Of a DNA stretch of 64,000 bases, positions 12,801 through 27,800 are shown piece by piece. The stretch lies in contig NC_091015.1 in NCBI RefSeq assembly GCF_041296385.1, positions 92,426,004 to 92,490,003 on the forward strand, written 5' to 3'. The position numbers were made by a program, and so were the translations under genes. Origin of the DNA: Aphelocoma coerulescens (taxonomy: Eukaryota > Chordata > Aves > Passeriformes > Corvidae). Every line of letters starts with the position of its first letter. Position 1 is the stretch's first letter. The notes under the pieces are model-generated. The model was given only the letters and a program-made list of their open reading frames with translations. It searched no databases and was not told the DNA's origin.

Positions 12801-15800
12801 CTGTGAGACCTTGGAGCAGAGTAGTTCAAAAAGGACAGTGTGAGAAAGTGCTCACTGGGGGCTCCCCACCTTTGCTTGGGGGTTGCACTCACCTCTGGTC
12901 CTTGTCTGGGCTGTGCCTGTGCCTGGCCATGTGCCCTCCTGGTTTGGACCCTGACTCACAGAGTTAATTTCGTGTTTGACCTCAGATCCACCTTGTCTCT
13001 ATGGGCTTGTCCTTATCATCATGGACTTGCCTGGCAATCCCTGTGGTGCTGGCTGATCCAGGTTGTTCTCACCAGCCCTGCCATGTTCCTTAAAGGACCG
13101 CCTTTGTTGATGAGGCTGGTGCTGAGGCCTTCCTGTCACCCTTGGCTCACTTCCCTTTGATGAGAAGCCCACTCCTGACAGATGAGTCCCCAGGTGTTTT
13201 GGAAACTTTATCTCAGAAAACAATACTACAGAGTATTGAAATCCCAACCTTTTAACAGAAATCAATGCTGACTTTGTACCTTGTATCACAAAATCTCTTC
13301 TAAAGCATGATTTACCATAGTTTTATTGATTTTCTGCACAAATCAGGAGACATTCCTGAACAAACTTGTCATTCAGCAGAATGCCTTATCTGGAACAGAC
13401 ACGAGTAGTCATGTCCCTTTGTAAACATGATAGCAGTCTTACGGAACCAATTGTCATTTCAGTGTAAGTATAGCCTACAAGTTTTCTTTCAGGAATGCTG
13501 CACTTGTCTTGCTTTTCCTAAAAGTTGCCCTGAACATCATTTTCAGCACAGTTAGTTTGAATACACGTGCTCCTTTAGGATATAAATATCCTATTTTATT
13601 AAGACTTCATGTCCTTTTGAGATGCAGAACTGGCATCTTGAGTTTAAAGACAAGGGCTGAGGTGGCTCAGGCTCTGTTACCAGCCCGTTTTATGTGTGGT
13701 GTTTAAAGCCCAGTCACCAGATCCAGGGCCACTCCAACAGCACTACTAAAGCAGCACTGAGTTTACACTGGAGATTACAGCAGGGCTTGACACGTGAATA
13801 ACAACCAGCATTTCTGGCTGGCTCTCCTGATGAGCGCTGGCAGTGGCGCGGTGCTGGCAGCGCAGCAGCCTGTGACAAACTGCCGATGGGAGACCGGGCC
13901 CACCCTTCACCCGCTGTGCACTCATGAACGGCAAATTCGCATGTTCCAAAGACTCTCTCTGAAAGAGCAACATTATGGCCAAGTGTCTCAGAGTGCCTTA
14001 ATCTTGTAGTGATTGACCTTGGCCCCCCTCCAGGAACTCAAATTTCAGAAAGAGCAGTCACTGGCAATCCAGCTCCGACCATCTGTCACACATTGCTGTT
14101 ACCTCTTTCCCCATCTGACTGTGCTAAAACCATGCTAAGGCAGCTAGGAAGGTGAGTTATTTTGCTTTACTGACCTCCTGCATTGCCATAAGTAGCTGGC
14201 CATCAGCAGAGGTCTTACCCAAGCCTCTGAACAGATACTGGGTTTAAAAACCTCCTGGCTGTAACTCTTTTCTAAACGCACATAACTGCTTTGTAGCTGT
14301 GCAAGTAGACCCACAGCTGACTATGGGTGTTTCCCCTCTATGTTGCCATACATTTTTATATTTTGATATAGAATTTTGCTGGTTTGTTTGTCAAATTGAT
14401 TTTCTCACCAAATCTTTTAGTAACAACTTCTTTTACCTTCTTCAGCACACTAGCACTTCATTATCAGCAGCCACTCAGTGTCCTGTAAGTCTCAAACTAC
14501 TTCTAAATCCATTCTGAGTGAGCATTTCCCTCCTGCCCTCCCTCCATGTCACCAGATTGTGCAGTGCTCAAAAATACTCAGATATTAAAATGGGTGCACG
14601 CAATTTACCGCACTTCCTTCAAGGCCCCTGTTTTCAGCTGAAAATGTGAGGAACTGCAAGTACTCACCGAAACTGCAATTTAGAAAATCAAAAGTATATT
14701 AACTCTACAGATCTTTAGTCAGTGGATGATATCCTCACTATCTCTGATGCAAAAACAGGCTGATAAAACTTCCTCTAGGCAAACTCAAGATGGAGGCAAA
14801 GAAAGCCATTTTCTGGCTGGCCAAAGGTTTGTTCTCCCCAATATTATGTTTTCTTATGAATCATGGAAACAAGAAGTGGCTGTTCAGATGCCAGAGGCAG
14901 CAACCACAGCAGTGAACTTTGATATTGATACTTTTTGTGTAAGAATCAGAATAACAAGTACTGAGTTATTTACATAGCTGAAAGGTTGTGAAACAGCTTC
15001 TAGTGACCCAAACAGAATGAACAGGCTTCCCTCAGATCTCTAGTGATAATAATAGGTCATGACACCGTAAGACCAATTTGACAAGTCAGAAAATCATAGG
15101 ATTGAAGCTTCATTTTAAGTGAAGATTTATAACACACATTAGAAAATTCTGAACTAGCATCTTCATGAAGTATGTGTGAGTCCAGAAAGTGCATCTGCTT
15201 CTAGCAGTGTTCGAGCTCTGACAGCAGTTTCATAAATTTTTGTCATAAAAATTTAACTCGAAAATGAATGATCCAATTCCTAAGCCTTTGTTCCAGTGTA
15301 AGAGGCTACAGAACCCAGCAGAAAATAACACACCAGTTACCACATCATGTTTTCTGTGTCGTATCAATGACACAGAAATAATATCATATCTGTCTAGAAA
15401 CTGGATATTATGAAATGAAGGATAGTAATATCACTAGGCTTGATAAAAGCCTGTGATTTAAAATATTCTGATTATGAGGGGTTAGACTCTTGTGACAGCA
15501 GAATCACTGAAATGAACTCCTTATTCAAGATCTTCCTCAATGAAATGGACCTGTAGGACTCTTGATCTAGACACTAACAATACTCACATTCCATTTGTTA
15601 TTATTTCCATAATATTTAATTTGTGTCATATATTTGCAACTGAAAAACAAGAATATATACTAATATAAGCTAGTTATTTAATTATTATCTACCAGTTTAT
15701 ATACCAGTTACTTCATATAAAAAAACCCCATGCAATATTGTGGCTGAAAGATGCTGTATGTTAGGACTGCTCTTGTAGAGGCTGCTGCCCCTCAAGAGGT

Positions 15801-18800
15801 CTTCTGAGTCTTCTCTCCAGGACCCCTTCACTTGCAGTGCAATACAGCTGGAAACTCAACTGCAGACAAGAGCCAAGAGTGAGAAACGTAATTCCTGTTC
15901 TCAGATGTGAACAGAGACAGGTGGGCAGAGAGAGACCTGCTCACTCCCTGTGCCTCGGCTCCCTCCTTGCAGCAGAGACAAGACCTGCTGGTGCCCTGTT
16001 GCCCATAAGCCTGGAGACCAAACTCAGAGCTATAGAGGCGTTAAAAAAATCCTAAGTCACCAAATTTCCCACCAGTGTTCCCTGTGGCATATGGCCCCTA
16101 CATCCAACTCTCCTGACAGGAGCCTGAGACCCCAAAGCTTTCCAGTCCCTGCCACAGTTTGAGGCAGAAGTGGAGGTCTGGCTCTGGTCCCACCCTTGCA
16201 CTGTCAGACACAGAGCTGGCAGCAAGAGCCCTGCGAGCCTTTCCCAGCTGTGTCATGGATTTCATTAACTCCTGTTCTACAAATTTTGATGATCCTGCTC
16301 CCCAAACTCTCCTGGGGACAATCAGTCTCACCCTGAGAGTTCTAGGAAAGCTCCTGGGCGAGTTTGTACAGGCAAACCAAGTGCTCCCTCAGCACGTGCC
16401 TTCACTGCCTTGACTATGGCTTATTTAAAAGCTGCACCCATTTCCAGGGAAGGCTGTACTACAGTTCTCAGAGGAAGCACCCCAAGAGCCAGTTTTCTTC
16501 TTCTTAGTTGTTAGTATTTAGTTAGAGGATGATAAAGAAGAAGCAAAACACTTTGTATACCTGCCATCACCAAGGCTTTCACACATTCCGTTCGGCCCTG
16601 CATTGCAGATTTCATCAGTGCTGTGAATCCAAACGCATTCCTCTTCTCAATATCAAGCCCGGGAAAATAGTTCAATAAATAATTTGTAATGGTTATGTGC
16701 CCTTTAAAGAAACAAAAGAAACAGAAAAACAATACGTCACAGAATGAAGGTTCTGTTTCAAGGATAAACCAAAAATTTACTCCTGCAGGTCTGATAACTG
16801 GAAAATGCAGATAATTAATAAGATCTCTTTTCTTAGTGTCCTCTTCCACTCATTGCAGTCATCAGCCTTAGGGTTAAGTGGCCCTGACTTGTGACCAGAA
16901 TGCTGGGATAGGAGGTGGAAAACATGGGTTCCCACCTTCTCTCAAGTTGCTCTCCTTTCTGAAAAGTCAGTTTAAGGTAAGGGAATAATTGAAGACCAGA
17001 GGTGGTCACTCTGAGGTTGCAAGGGGCCCCGGTTTCTTGACTCAGTGAGTAGCACTACAAAGGAAATCCCTACAGCTTATGGAAGGAAGTTCCATCTTGT
17101 CTTGGGGTGACTTTATGATGCTGGATCCTCTATTGCCTGCTTATTGCCCAGACATGAATCCTGTGCCTTTCTGTCCCTTTAAGCCAGATCTGAGAGATGG
17201 GGGGGAAAGGTGGTGGAATTCCTTCGGCAGCTGTGTTCAAAAACACAGATAACTCCCTCGTGCTCTGTCCCCAGCGCTCAGCTCTGCAGCAGGGAAGAGA
17301 GTTGTATTCTTTTGCTTTTTAGCTAGCTTCTCGTTCATTAGCTGAGGGAGGAGTTTTCCTGGGACTGTGGCTTCTTCTTCTCAAACTGGAACTGTTCAGC
17401 TTTGCTCCGGTCCGGAACACCATCCCCGGGAGGCCGCACACCGCAGCCCGGAGGGGCCCATGACACACCCCAGCTCCGGAGAGAGCAGAGCCACACCTAC
17501 AGAAAGGACTCTGAATCTACCAGGTCTTCTTCACAGCGAGAGGTTTTATTACCTAACATTATTCATTTTTTCCCCATTGTACCTGAGTGCACCTTGCTTG
17601 TTAAATAAATAAATAGGTTTTTTCACTTTCCTCCAGAGATTCTTTCTGAACCTGGGTGAGGGAGGGGCTGCTGAAACCTGCCTTCTATTCAAGGACACGT
17701 TCATTTCAGATGTTTCCTCCCAATTTGTCTCAAACCAAGACACGTCACTGGGGGAACTGACTGCAAAGGTTCAGCTTTTTCCCTCCTCTGGTAAATTTGA
17801 CCCTTACAATCATGGTGCTTCATTAAAAAGTGATGATTGCACACAGTTATTCCAGCCAATAATGCTAATGAACCATGTCAGGCCTGATACAAGAGAAAGG
17901 AATATTTTGTGTAGGATCCCACATTTTTATTTTTCCATCTGACAGTGTAAAGCCACTTGTCTACTCTCCTGCAGTTGGAAAATGGAACTGATGTTCAGTT
18001 TTGGTAGTAAAATGAATTATTTAAGTTCTGTTTCTAAAAGCAACTGTTGTTGCCATTCATGTGCCTTGTATGCCAGGATAACTGGTGTCTGCAAGGCTAT
18101 ACTGAGGAGCTGAACACATCTCTAGCTAAATGGTTGGAAGACCAATTAAGACATCAAATCTTTATAATTGGACTATCAGACGAATAGCTAGTGCCATAAT
18201 GACTCATTCAAAACAGTTTTCCCTCCACTTGTCAATCATTTTATGATGCTTTGATGCTCTATAAAATAATGCCGTCTGTCAGGCAGCTGCAACAATCACA
18301 ATTTAATTAGTAGGAGATGTAAAAATATTCTCTCATCTCACTCTGCAGTCCAGCTGACTATTCTGTAATGCATGCCATTCAAATTCATCTAGAAATGTTA
18401 CTGAAGCAGATTATAATTCATACAGGACAATTTAAAAGTCTATAGCGTCACATCTGGTGTAGATTTCATCAGCAGCCACTTTGTACCAACACAGTCCTCC
18501 ATTCACTTTGAAAAGCAGGCTAAGAAAGTCTTTACCAATTAATTTAACATGTGTTGCAGGTTTACTTTCTCTCCTATAATTTTTTTGAGTGTTACCTTTC
18601 TGCATAACTGGAGGCTCTCATGAAACCTGAGCAAATCTAGAGATAGTGCAGATCAGACGAGCAACTCCCAAGTCAGAGAAAAGCAAATAAATAGCTCCCT
18701 GTACCTTGAGCAATCCAATGAGAATGAAATATAAAAATTCAGCAAACCATAACAAGCTGAACAAAGCCAAAGTGAACTGGGTTCAGGGCAGGATCAGGTG

Positions 18801-21800
18801 ACCTGGTCCAGCTTACTCAATACAGAGGCTTCAGCTTTACTGATTTTTTGGCATAAAATCAAATCCTAGCAAGGAATCAGTTGCTACTGGGAGAATCTTT
18901 GTGCCCAAATTGTTTTGCAGGACACTCTCTGTTTCAGTGATGTAGAGCATGTGTCCTCATGAAGGCTTTGGAACAGTTGAAATACTGCTTTTTGACCACA
19001 AAAAACAGAGGCAAACTGAAACAACTAGAAATAATAAAATGGAAGATTTTTCAGCAGTTATTACATCACTAAAGATGTTCTTCCCTTTGCCAAAAGTATA
19101 ATTACAGTAAGAGATGTTTTGCAAATCTGGGGTGATCCTAAGAATTAATCCTGAAAGATCTTGCTTAACCGAAACTCTCCAGGGGACTAGAAAAGGCCTC
19201 AAATGAGACAAAAAAAATTATCAGCAGTAAAATAAGAAAGAAAATTAAGAAGTTTGTGATTCTCAGAAGTTTTGTGTCTCAGGGATTCCTGAAAACCACT
19301 GCAATTTTAATCTGGAGGATATTCTGTGCTCTGAGGTTTGCTTCAGATTTCCAGTTCAAACAGATATCAAATGCAAAGCAAAACTCAGAGCTACCAAGTT
19401 TTAGTTCAAACCCTGACATACACTTTTGATTTAAGACCATAAAGTTTGCTTTGGTTCTCCTGTGTCTGGGTTAACAAGCATCCTGTACCTAAATTGTAAA
19501 CTGGATGAGTCTCCTGTGATGCAAAGTCTGCTGTGCAAGCCATATGCATCTCTAAAATAAACAAGCCTGGACTCAGCCAGTTTGGTTATACTGAATTCAA
19601 GCAGGCTCTTGCTGTTTGTAAGCCAGCTCTATCTCCTACCAGAACTGGCATGCTAAGGGTACACTTCTTCTCCCTGCAAGCCATATATAGAGATCAGCAC
19701 AGATGTCTGTAATAGCTTAATTCACTTAATTGCTGCCACAAAGGAAAGACCTATAATGATAACAATATTGCCTAATAATTTGTGTAACACAGGCAGAAGT
19801 ATAAGCTGCATAGTAAGGAAGATGCTTTGTCAAATAACGTTTCACTCCTGAATTGTACCTGCAAAATGCTTGTGTTTGGCCTGTGGTTAGTGAACGCTTT
19901 CTCACAGATGGATGGAACCAAGGACACCCAGAATGCTTTTTCCTCTGGGTGTTTTAGGTGTTTGTGTTCTCATGTCTTTCTTAATAAACAGTAACTGGGA
20001 TAACTTCCAATTTGTGTTCCCAGCTCTACAGCCTTGCCCCAAACTGATGGCTGTACCATAAAACATCTATACTTGGTAAGCAAATACAACTCCCTCTGAA
20101 CACCAGTGCATGCCAGTTACTATACACTGATGTAGCTGTGTCCCCATCAGCAGGAGAACTGAGAAAAAAAATGTAATTTTCCTTCTTTTCCCATTTTTTT
20201 TAAAGTCACTCTCCTTCCTCCCTTTCTTTCCACATCTAATTTCAATTGCTTGTTTCTAGCAATCTCACATTTTTTTCTGCATTGTCCTTGCAATGATGTC
20301 TAGTGATTTTGCTTCTGCTTCAATAGCTTCACCACCCATTTCTGGGCACCACCTGCTGCAGACTGCAAGGCATTTACAGTTCTGGAAGGCAAGCTCTCTT
20401 TGAAAAGGGATATAAGAAATAGGAAAAATTGAGAAAGCAGATGAACAGACCAATTGTCAAATGTGAAATTTACACGCAAAGCAGAGAACTTTGTTTGTTG
20501 TTACTTTTCTATACTAATAAGCTTGTTACAAAAGTATGGCTTTTCACTGATCCCTCCAACCTGTCTTTCTCTCGTCAGCCCATGCAGAACTTCAGCCCTA
20601 GATACTTTTGTTGGAGGATGAGAATCTCAAATTATCAAAAGTAATATGAGGGATTGAATTCACTCATTTTCTGAGATTCTAGTTGTTTTTTAATTTAATC
20701 CTCTTTAATTCAAGCTGATGGTCATATTTGAACATCATATCTGGGCAGTCATGAAATGGCCTAGTCAAGTGTGGGTTTTAAACTCCTCAGCACAAGTGAA
20801 GAGAGTTCTCCGTCATTTCTTTTGCTATTCATACCTCAGAATGATGCAAGAAACACAAGGAACAATTCCTCAGGACCACACCTTTTTTCCCATCCAGCTC
20901 CGCCTTGGGGTCTGGCCATACACGATGATGCCTTAGGTTTTAACTTTTATATTTTTCAAATCCTGTATTGCTTAGTGTGTAACTCTGAAACTTCATGCAG
21001 CCTGTTGGCTACTGTTCTCCCATGCTGGTTAGACATAACAAAGCCTCTCTAGCTTTGCACTTCAAGGGCACCTTGTTGTCCCAGGCCCTGAAATGTGTAA
21101 ACTAAAGCCTCTGAACAGGGGGAGGGGGAAACTTGGGGTAATTACTTCATTGCCTGAAACTGTAATTGGAGGATTAACCCCAATATGTAAATGGACCAAA
21201 CCTATAAAAGTGTGAAAAACCTGTGACCCAGTGGCCATCTTGGGTGTAGCCCCTCAGAGGCTTTTTGACTCCCTGGGTGTTCCTATTGAAGGCCCTTCAA
21301 ATAAATACCTGCTTTTATGCTCTTAATCTTGTCTAGCCTCTGTTTTCAGGTAGCCACTTCAAGGCATCAGTTCTGGCACCCCCGGTGGGACTCAAACTCA
21401 CAATCCCTGGCCCACCTGGTCAGTGGATTCTAACAAAAATGGCAGCACTTTCTGAAACCTTCAAATACTACCTTACAAATAACTGAAATAATGTGGATTT
21501 GATATTAGACCTTCCACAGGAAAACCCATTGTTTTGGTATAAATAACAGTGATCTCAAAATAATTTATTTTGTAAAAATGTGATTACTTTCACACCCTAA
21601 AGTTAAACCTCCCTCCCAACAAATAAATTCTCCACTAAAGGTAAGTTTGCATAAGCTCTGCTTTCAGGTCTTTATGATACACTGCTCAGTGTTACTACTT
21701 AACATCCAGCAATAATTAAGCAGCATCTATAGCACTGTAGCTCCTCTGGTTGCAATGTTAACCTCACAGTAATCTCTACTAACACTACATCAGTATCTTG

Positions 21801-24800
21801 TGATAATTAATTAAATAACTGGTGTAAACACTGTAGCTCAGGATTAGCACAGGCAGGGGAAAACATCCAAGTTGTTGGGGGTTTGTATAAGCTTCTGCTG
21901 ACTACAGTAATTTCCAGTTGCTTTGGGGATCAATAGCAAGTACTGGCAGAGAGTGTCAAGTCAATGTCAGCCTGCTGGATTAATTCTCAGCTCATTATCA
22001 TGAGTTATAAAGGTCAAGAAGGAGGCAGTGTTAAACCTTTTTTAGTCCAAATTTATATTACGGCAGGTAAATAAAAGCAGATTTGTGTTTTGGAGACTTC
22101 TTTACCTTCTTTGGAAAACTACTGTACTCGTACTCATGGCTTTGCTATGAGTGTGCCTACTGTGGTCACAATTCTTTCTTCAGTATTCAAGACCCATCTT
22201 GCAGCAACTTTAGCAGAGTTCACTTTGTGGTACAACACAAAGCAAGGTTAGGCACTACCTGGGAACGTTCAGTGGCACTGTTACTAAATTGACATGAAAA
22301 CCTAACTGCTCTAATCTTTAGACATGGCTTGTAATGTCCATTGATATTCCTTGATGGAAATTCATTCCTGGGAGTGAGGACTATGTCCCATGAACTCCCA
22401 CAAACATCTCATACTCTTCATCAGCCAGCAGACATGATAAAGACCAGCTGTGTCTTTCCTTGTAAAGTGACTGCCTCTGCAGAGCGTGCTTGAAGGAGGC
22501 AAAGGAAACCAGAGAAGCAGATCTAGGCAGCCCCTGGAAGAGCTTTTAGACTACAAAGTGATGGCATCCTTCCTTGGAGAAATTTTTCCCGATTTACGTG
22601 CTTTAGCACTTTGTTAACCCTTGTTAGGGGAAGCTAAATCTTCCCTTAAAGATTAAAGCACAGCCCTTCAGTTTTAACAGAAATAATCAAATGATTGTTT
22701 TCTAACTGAACACCAGGAACAAGGAACTCTCCTGGGAGTTTCTCTTACATCTAAGTGATCTGTTACACTCATTCACTGAATATTACCATGCTGGGTGGGA
22801 TAAAAGAAAACCTTGTGCTAAACCCTGCTCTCACTCCAGCCTGCATCAGGAATAACATGGTCGATGTTGATACCAGCTGTTATCATTGGCAAACACTAAA
22901 TCCTGATGAGATTTTTTTGCTTTCTAACTATGGAGTGGGTGAAGAACGTTTTAGCAGCTAAGATATTTCTTAATGATGATAGGTTTTCCTACAGTCATCA
23001 GTTACTACAGTCACTCTGAGGTAGGTGCAGCAAGCAGGGGAGAAAAGTACTAATGCAGCACATTACACGTCCACAGTGTTCATTTCTTGCTTGCCAGAGC
23101 AAACATCAGAAAACCAGTTTAAAGGAACAAAGCAGTATAATATTGCACACCTGGGATAAGATTGTCTTTATTTCTAATTTAAAATAATTAATGGCATCTA
23201 CTAAAAATGTGTTGCTTTTGCTGCCCTAATCTATTGGATAAGTACCACTGTAGATTAATCAGTTCAAAGAAAATCATGACAAACTTACTTGGAAGTGGGC
23301 TTGGCCAGGATTATTTTACACAGCATAATTTCTTTTAGGGATTTGAAAAAAAAAATCCTAAAAAAAAATAGCCAAAACACACACTCCTCCCAAGACCATG
23401 TATGGAAGAGGTGATACAGAGAGCCTTACCTGCCTGTGCAGCTGTAATTAGAGCCGTGTTCCCTTCGTTGTCCTGCCAGTTCACATCAAGGTGAGGGCAT
23501 TGTGCTAAGGCCATTACAATATCCACATAACCTTGGTAACAGGCAACAATAAGACCATTCTGTAAGTAAAATATAAAATGAAAGTTAGGATTCCCAGACT
23601 GAAAAAAATTCACTGAAGAAGCATGCTAGACTGCTTTTTTATTTTATATTTTTTTCCAGACAGAAGAACTGAAAAGATATCACCATAACTAGTGATTAGC
23701 TCCAGGCACAATGTTCAGATCCAAAACACTTCTTTTTATCTCTGCCCTTTGGCAAGAAATGTTTGATACTCCTCAGAAATACCTAAGAGAGTAGGTATTA
23801 TATTATGCTACATGCAAAGTAACTGTTTATAAATGGCTTGTGCTTCTATGGCTATATACTCTCAATCCAAATGAGAATAAATCTGATTTTATTATATAAT
23901 AAAATGAACCCAGCAGGCAAGATGAACTGGACCTGCTCTGAATATTAATTCTCTGAAAAACAACTACTTCTTCCATGAAGGGGAAGTGGTAGGCAGGAGT
24001 TCTGTTCATACTGCCTGTTGCTATCTTTAAATAATTCAGATTTCCCATTAGAACTAGGCCTCCTTTTTTTATAATCATAAATAAAATTAAATTGCTTTTA
24101 GAGGTCCTGTTTAATGTGTTTTATGACAGCTGGAGGCTGTAAAATTTCCAGGAGGAAGCCAAGCCAGGAGGTAAACCTTGTAACTACGCTTGGTACCCAG
24201 ATAGTGTTTCACTCCACAGCAGCAAACTGACAGCTTCCCTAAAATACAGCAAAATACACTTGCCATTAATTAAATGGAACCACAGTACTTAATCCTGGCT
24301 GCTCACTTGACCACTAGGATTAAAGCCATTATCTCCGGTCTTCAGGATTACTTGGGCTGCCCTCGATCATCTGCCTGGGGCTGATGGGTGTAGAGGAGGG
24401 CCGGCACAGATAAATCAGCACTCCCTGCACTCCCTCCTCGCTGCCAGCGCATTACTCAGTTTGCCTGAGCTCAGCATGAGCATCTGACTGCCGAAAAGAT
24501 AAGGGCAGAGACACAAATCTCAAACTGCCTGGTAACCCTGCCTCCCTGAAATGCACTCAAACGAAAGACTTGCAAGGAGAACCTGGTTATGAAAACAGAA
24601 TGGCCTGCCCTGATTCCTCCATCATTTTTCTCTTGCCTACACATTCTCTTTATTTCTTTTTCCCATGGACATTACTAAGACAGAAATGTTCACCAGATGA
24701 CAACTGAGGCTTTTGATTTATTGTCCTCACAACTAGTTAGTTATTAGTATAATTTCACTGTTATTCTGGACAGTTCTGTTGGCTGAGGTAGCAAACAGCT

Positions 24801-27800
24801 TCGTTGAGATACAGGAGTGACATCTACTCTTTATGCTGCTCACAGGCTATGTAGGTTATTTCTCAATTATATCTTTCAATAAAATAATTACTCTGCTTTC
24901 TTTTGTTCTCAAATCGCTCTTGCCCTCAGCATGAAGCAACACCTACCACTGCTCTATAAAGAGCATCTTCATTTCCTTGTGAAGAACCTGTAATACCTCA
25001 AAGCCTTCTATTGGAATTGTACAGAGGATTCTGCTAAAAGTCATGTATTTTTGGGGTTTTTTTTCACTAAACGTATGTACTTTCCTGGTAGGATTGTTCA
25101 GATTAATCCAATTTTACTGTAATGTAATTGTTTTTAGCTTCTAAGAAAAATGTGTCAGTGTCCACTTTGTAAGGACTTGAGCATTATTTCAGTTCTTTAA
25201 TAATTTAATTTTTCACCTGATGTTCAGGATGTTTACAACTCCAAAAGCTGTGCAGATTTAAAACTCTACACAGTCATTCAGTAAAATATCTGTTACTTAT
25301 GATAGCAGAAAATTAAGTTTGCGATTGTTTGGAGACAAAAAACTTTTGACAATAAGAAGAGAGAGTCTATTGTTCACTGAAAAAAATGACGTTTTTGAAG
25401 AGAGTGATAGTTTCAAAAAGGCTGTAAGAATAACTAAAAGTAGCTATCATCTCTAATGAAAAGAAAATTATTTCACCCAATATCTGGAGGATATTTTCAA
25501 AGTGTATTCTCACACAACATTTTTCTGTTCTATAAATAGTTACTAGATGCTTAAAATAAGTTTGGTTTTTTGTTCTCTTTGTAAAAGAGTAAAGTTAAAA
25601 TATTGTAAAGAGATATTAAAATACTGTAAAAAAATTAATAACAAACATTAGTTTGGTTTTTTTTTTTATGCAAGAGGTTTTTGCATTACAGTTTTCAGGG
25701 ACTTTTAGTCTACTTTTAGTTCTACTTTTAGTGGGTACCTCCATTAGATAGGAACTAATGCATCTAGCACTGATTTCAGTAGATGTGAGACACAAATTAT
25801 CTTCAAATCAATCAAACTCACTCACTGTTCTGAGTTTACAAACCAGAAGGATTACTTAGGTATCAACATTTTCTGATGTTTATTTTCCAAAGATGTTATC
25901 AAAGACTGCTTGCTTAAGGATAAAGAAAAGCACCAGAGAGTAGGAGTTCTCCGAGGGATTACATGATGCAGTAGCACGGAAAATCATCCTTGAAGGGCGG
26001 TTTTACAAATCTGAAGTGGGCCTGATAAGAGTGTGAGAACCTGATATTCAGTGGAGTGTATGACCCACTGTATGACTGGGTGAGAAGCAAAACAAGCAAT
26101 GGCATGAGGACGTAAAAACAAGTCCCTTCCGTAAAGCTGATGGGTTTTTTCACCCGTTACATGTCTGTGGGCAGGTGGGTGAGACAGACTGCTTGCTGAG
26201 GGACTGCTTTCCTTTGCATGACCCTGCCAAATGAGTCATATACTGAAATGGGGTGCAGGAGGCTGCAGCTTTACAGTGAAAGTTGCAATAAACTTCTGGA
26301 TTTGATGGTTATTTCACAAATCCTCTTTCAGTGATACAATGATAATTTATGTTATCAGGTTGCTTTTTTTTTTTTCCTATTTTTTTTTTCCTTTGCATCC
26401 TTTTCTGGTCCTGTCTCTATTCTTGTTGCTAAAAGCTAGTACAGACAGATCAGCCAGCATGTGCAATCAGTCAATATCAAAGTGAGTTATTAGTCTGGAA
26501 TCTTTAAGTTCATACACCAATAAATACTATAATATATTAAAAACTCCTTCAACAGTCTCAATTAATAAATATAAATGATACAAAATTGCCTCCAGCAAAT
26601 TGCCTTTTGAAGCAATCAGTAAGGCAGTAGCCTGCATCACAGCAGTCTGCAGGAAAATACAGCTGTGCACTTAATGTCTTTTCAAACCCTAAAAATAAAT
26701 TAGTTTTAGTTAGAAAATACTGAACCTGAACAATCTGGTTACCCTGAGAAGAGACATGACATTAATGTTCTGCCAAAGGCATCTGTTATTCTGCCTCTCA
26801 TATAAAAGGCCACAGTGTAATTATGAAATGGACAGTGTACATGGGGAAAAAAAGTATTTTTTAAATTGAATCATACCATTATTTTCATCAGTAAGATCAA
26901 TTCTCAGAAGTATTCACTACTTGTGAAGTCTTTTGGAGAAAGGAAGATTGATAATTCTTAAAATATGTCCTCTGCCTAAAAGGACTTTTCTCCTTCAACA
27001 GCATCCTTTCCCCTCTCTTCCCTTTCGTATGTCCTCAAACACCACTTATTTTAAATAATAATAAAACCCCAAACTATTCCCATTAATATATAGTAATAAT
27101 CATCAATTATTAGACAGTATAACTGTACATATATCACAGCACCCTAGCACAGTATCCCTGCTTTTCAAGTATACTCTGTTATCTGACTTGCTCTCTCCCG
27201 ATCAGTGGCCAGGATTGCTGCCCTTCATTCTCCCACATCAATGAAACAGATCCTCTGTGCATAAGAGATGTAAAATATGAAACAAGGTTTGCAACAGATC
27301 CCATTTCATTTTTCAAATATTGCACACAGACTCTGTGTGACAAAAAAGAAAGCATGAGCCATCCATCACACCAACTACATTAACATTTACGGTCATTTTT
27401 CCACAGAAAGGGAGGTTGAAAGTCAGCTCAGTAACAGGTTTTTTTCCAAGTATAAGTCACAATAATTCCAGGTGTTGTCAGCTCTATCTTTCCTCTGTGG
27501 AATATTTGGAATTTCACAGAGCTTTTCCACAGTTTTTCTGTAGTATATGATGTATCTGATTTTTTGGGTGACTAGCACAGTTTTGAAAGATCCCTCTTTG
27601 TTTTGAAGTGACAGAGCAAAATTAACAATATTTAGAATATATGACAAAACACTCAGTCTCAGATAAATTACTTATTTTCCATATATTCTAAATAAAGTAT
27701 AACTACTTTTCTTATTTTCTTCTCACAGTAAACAAATTTACATTTCAGGCATGGGACTACCTGAAGTTAATCAGATGTTGCAACACCTTCCTCAAGCAGT

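Larger units (their letters stand above)
16702..23429 (-). other. ANKRD33B: Intron 2 of ANKRD33B
   Basis: The donor is GTAAGG at 23429 and the acceptor is TTTAAAG ending at 16702. The intron contains an antisense LTR at 17098-17742 and an ERV-like LTR with primer-site sequence at about 21070-21440. No other coding sequence was recognised. Confidence 0.9.
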
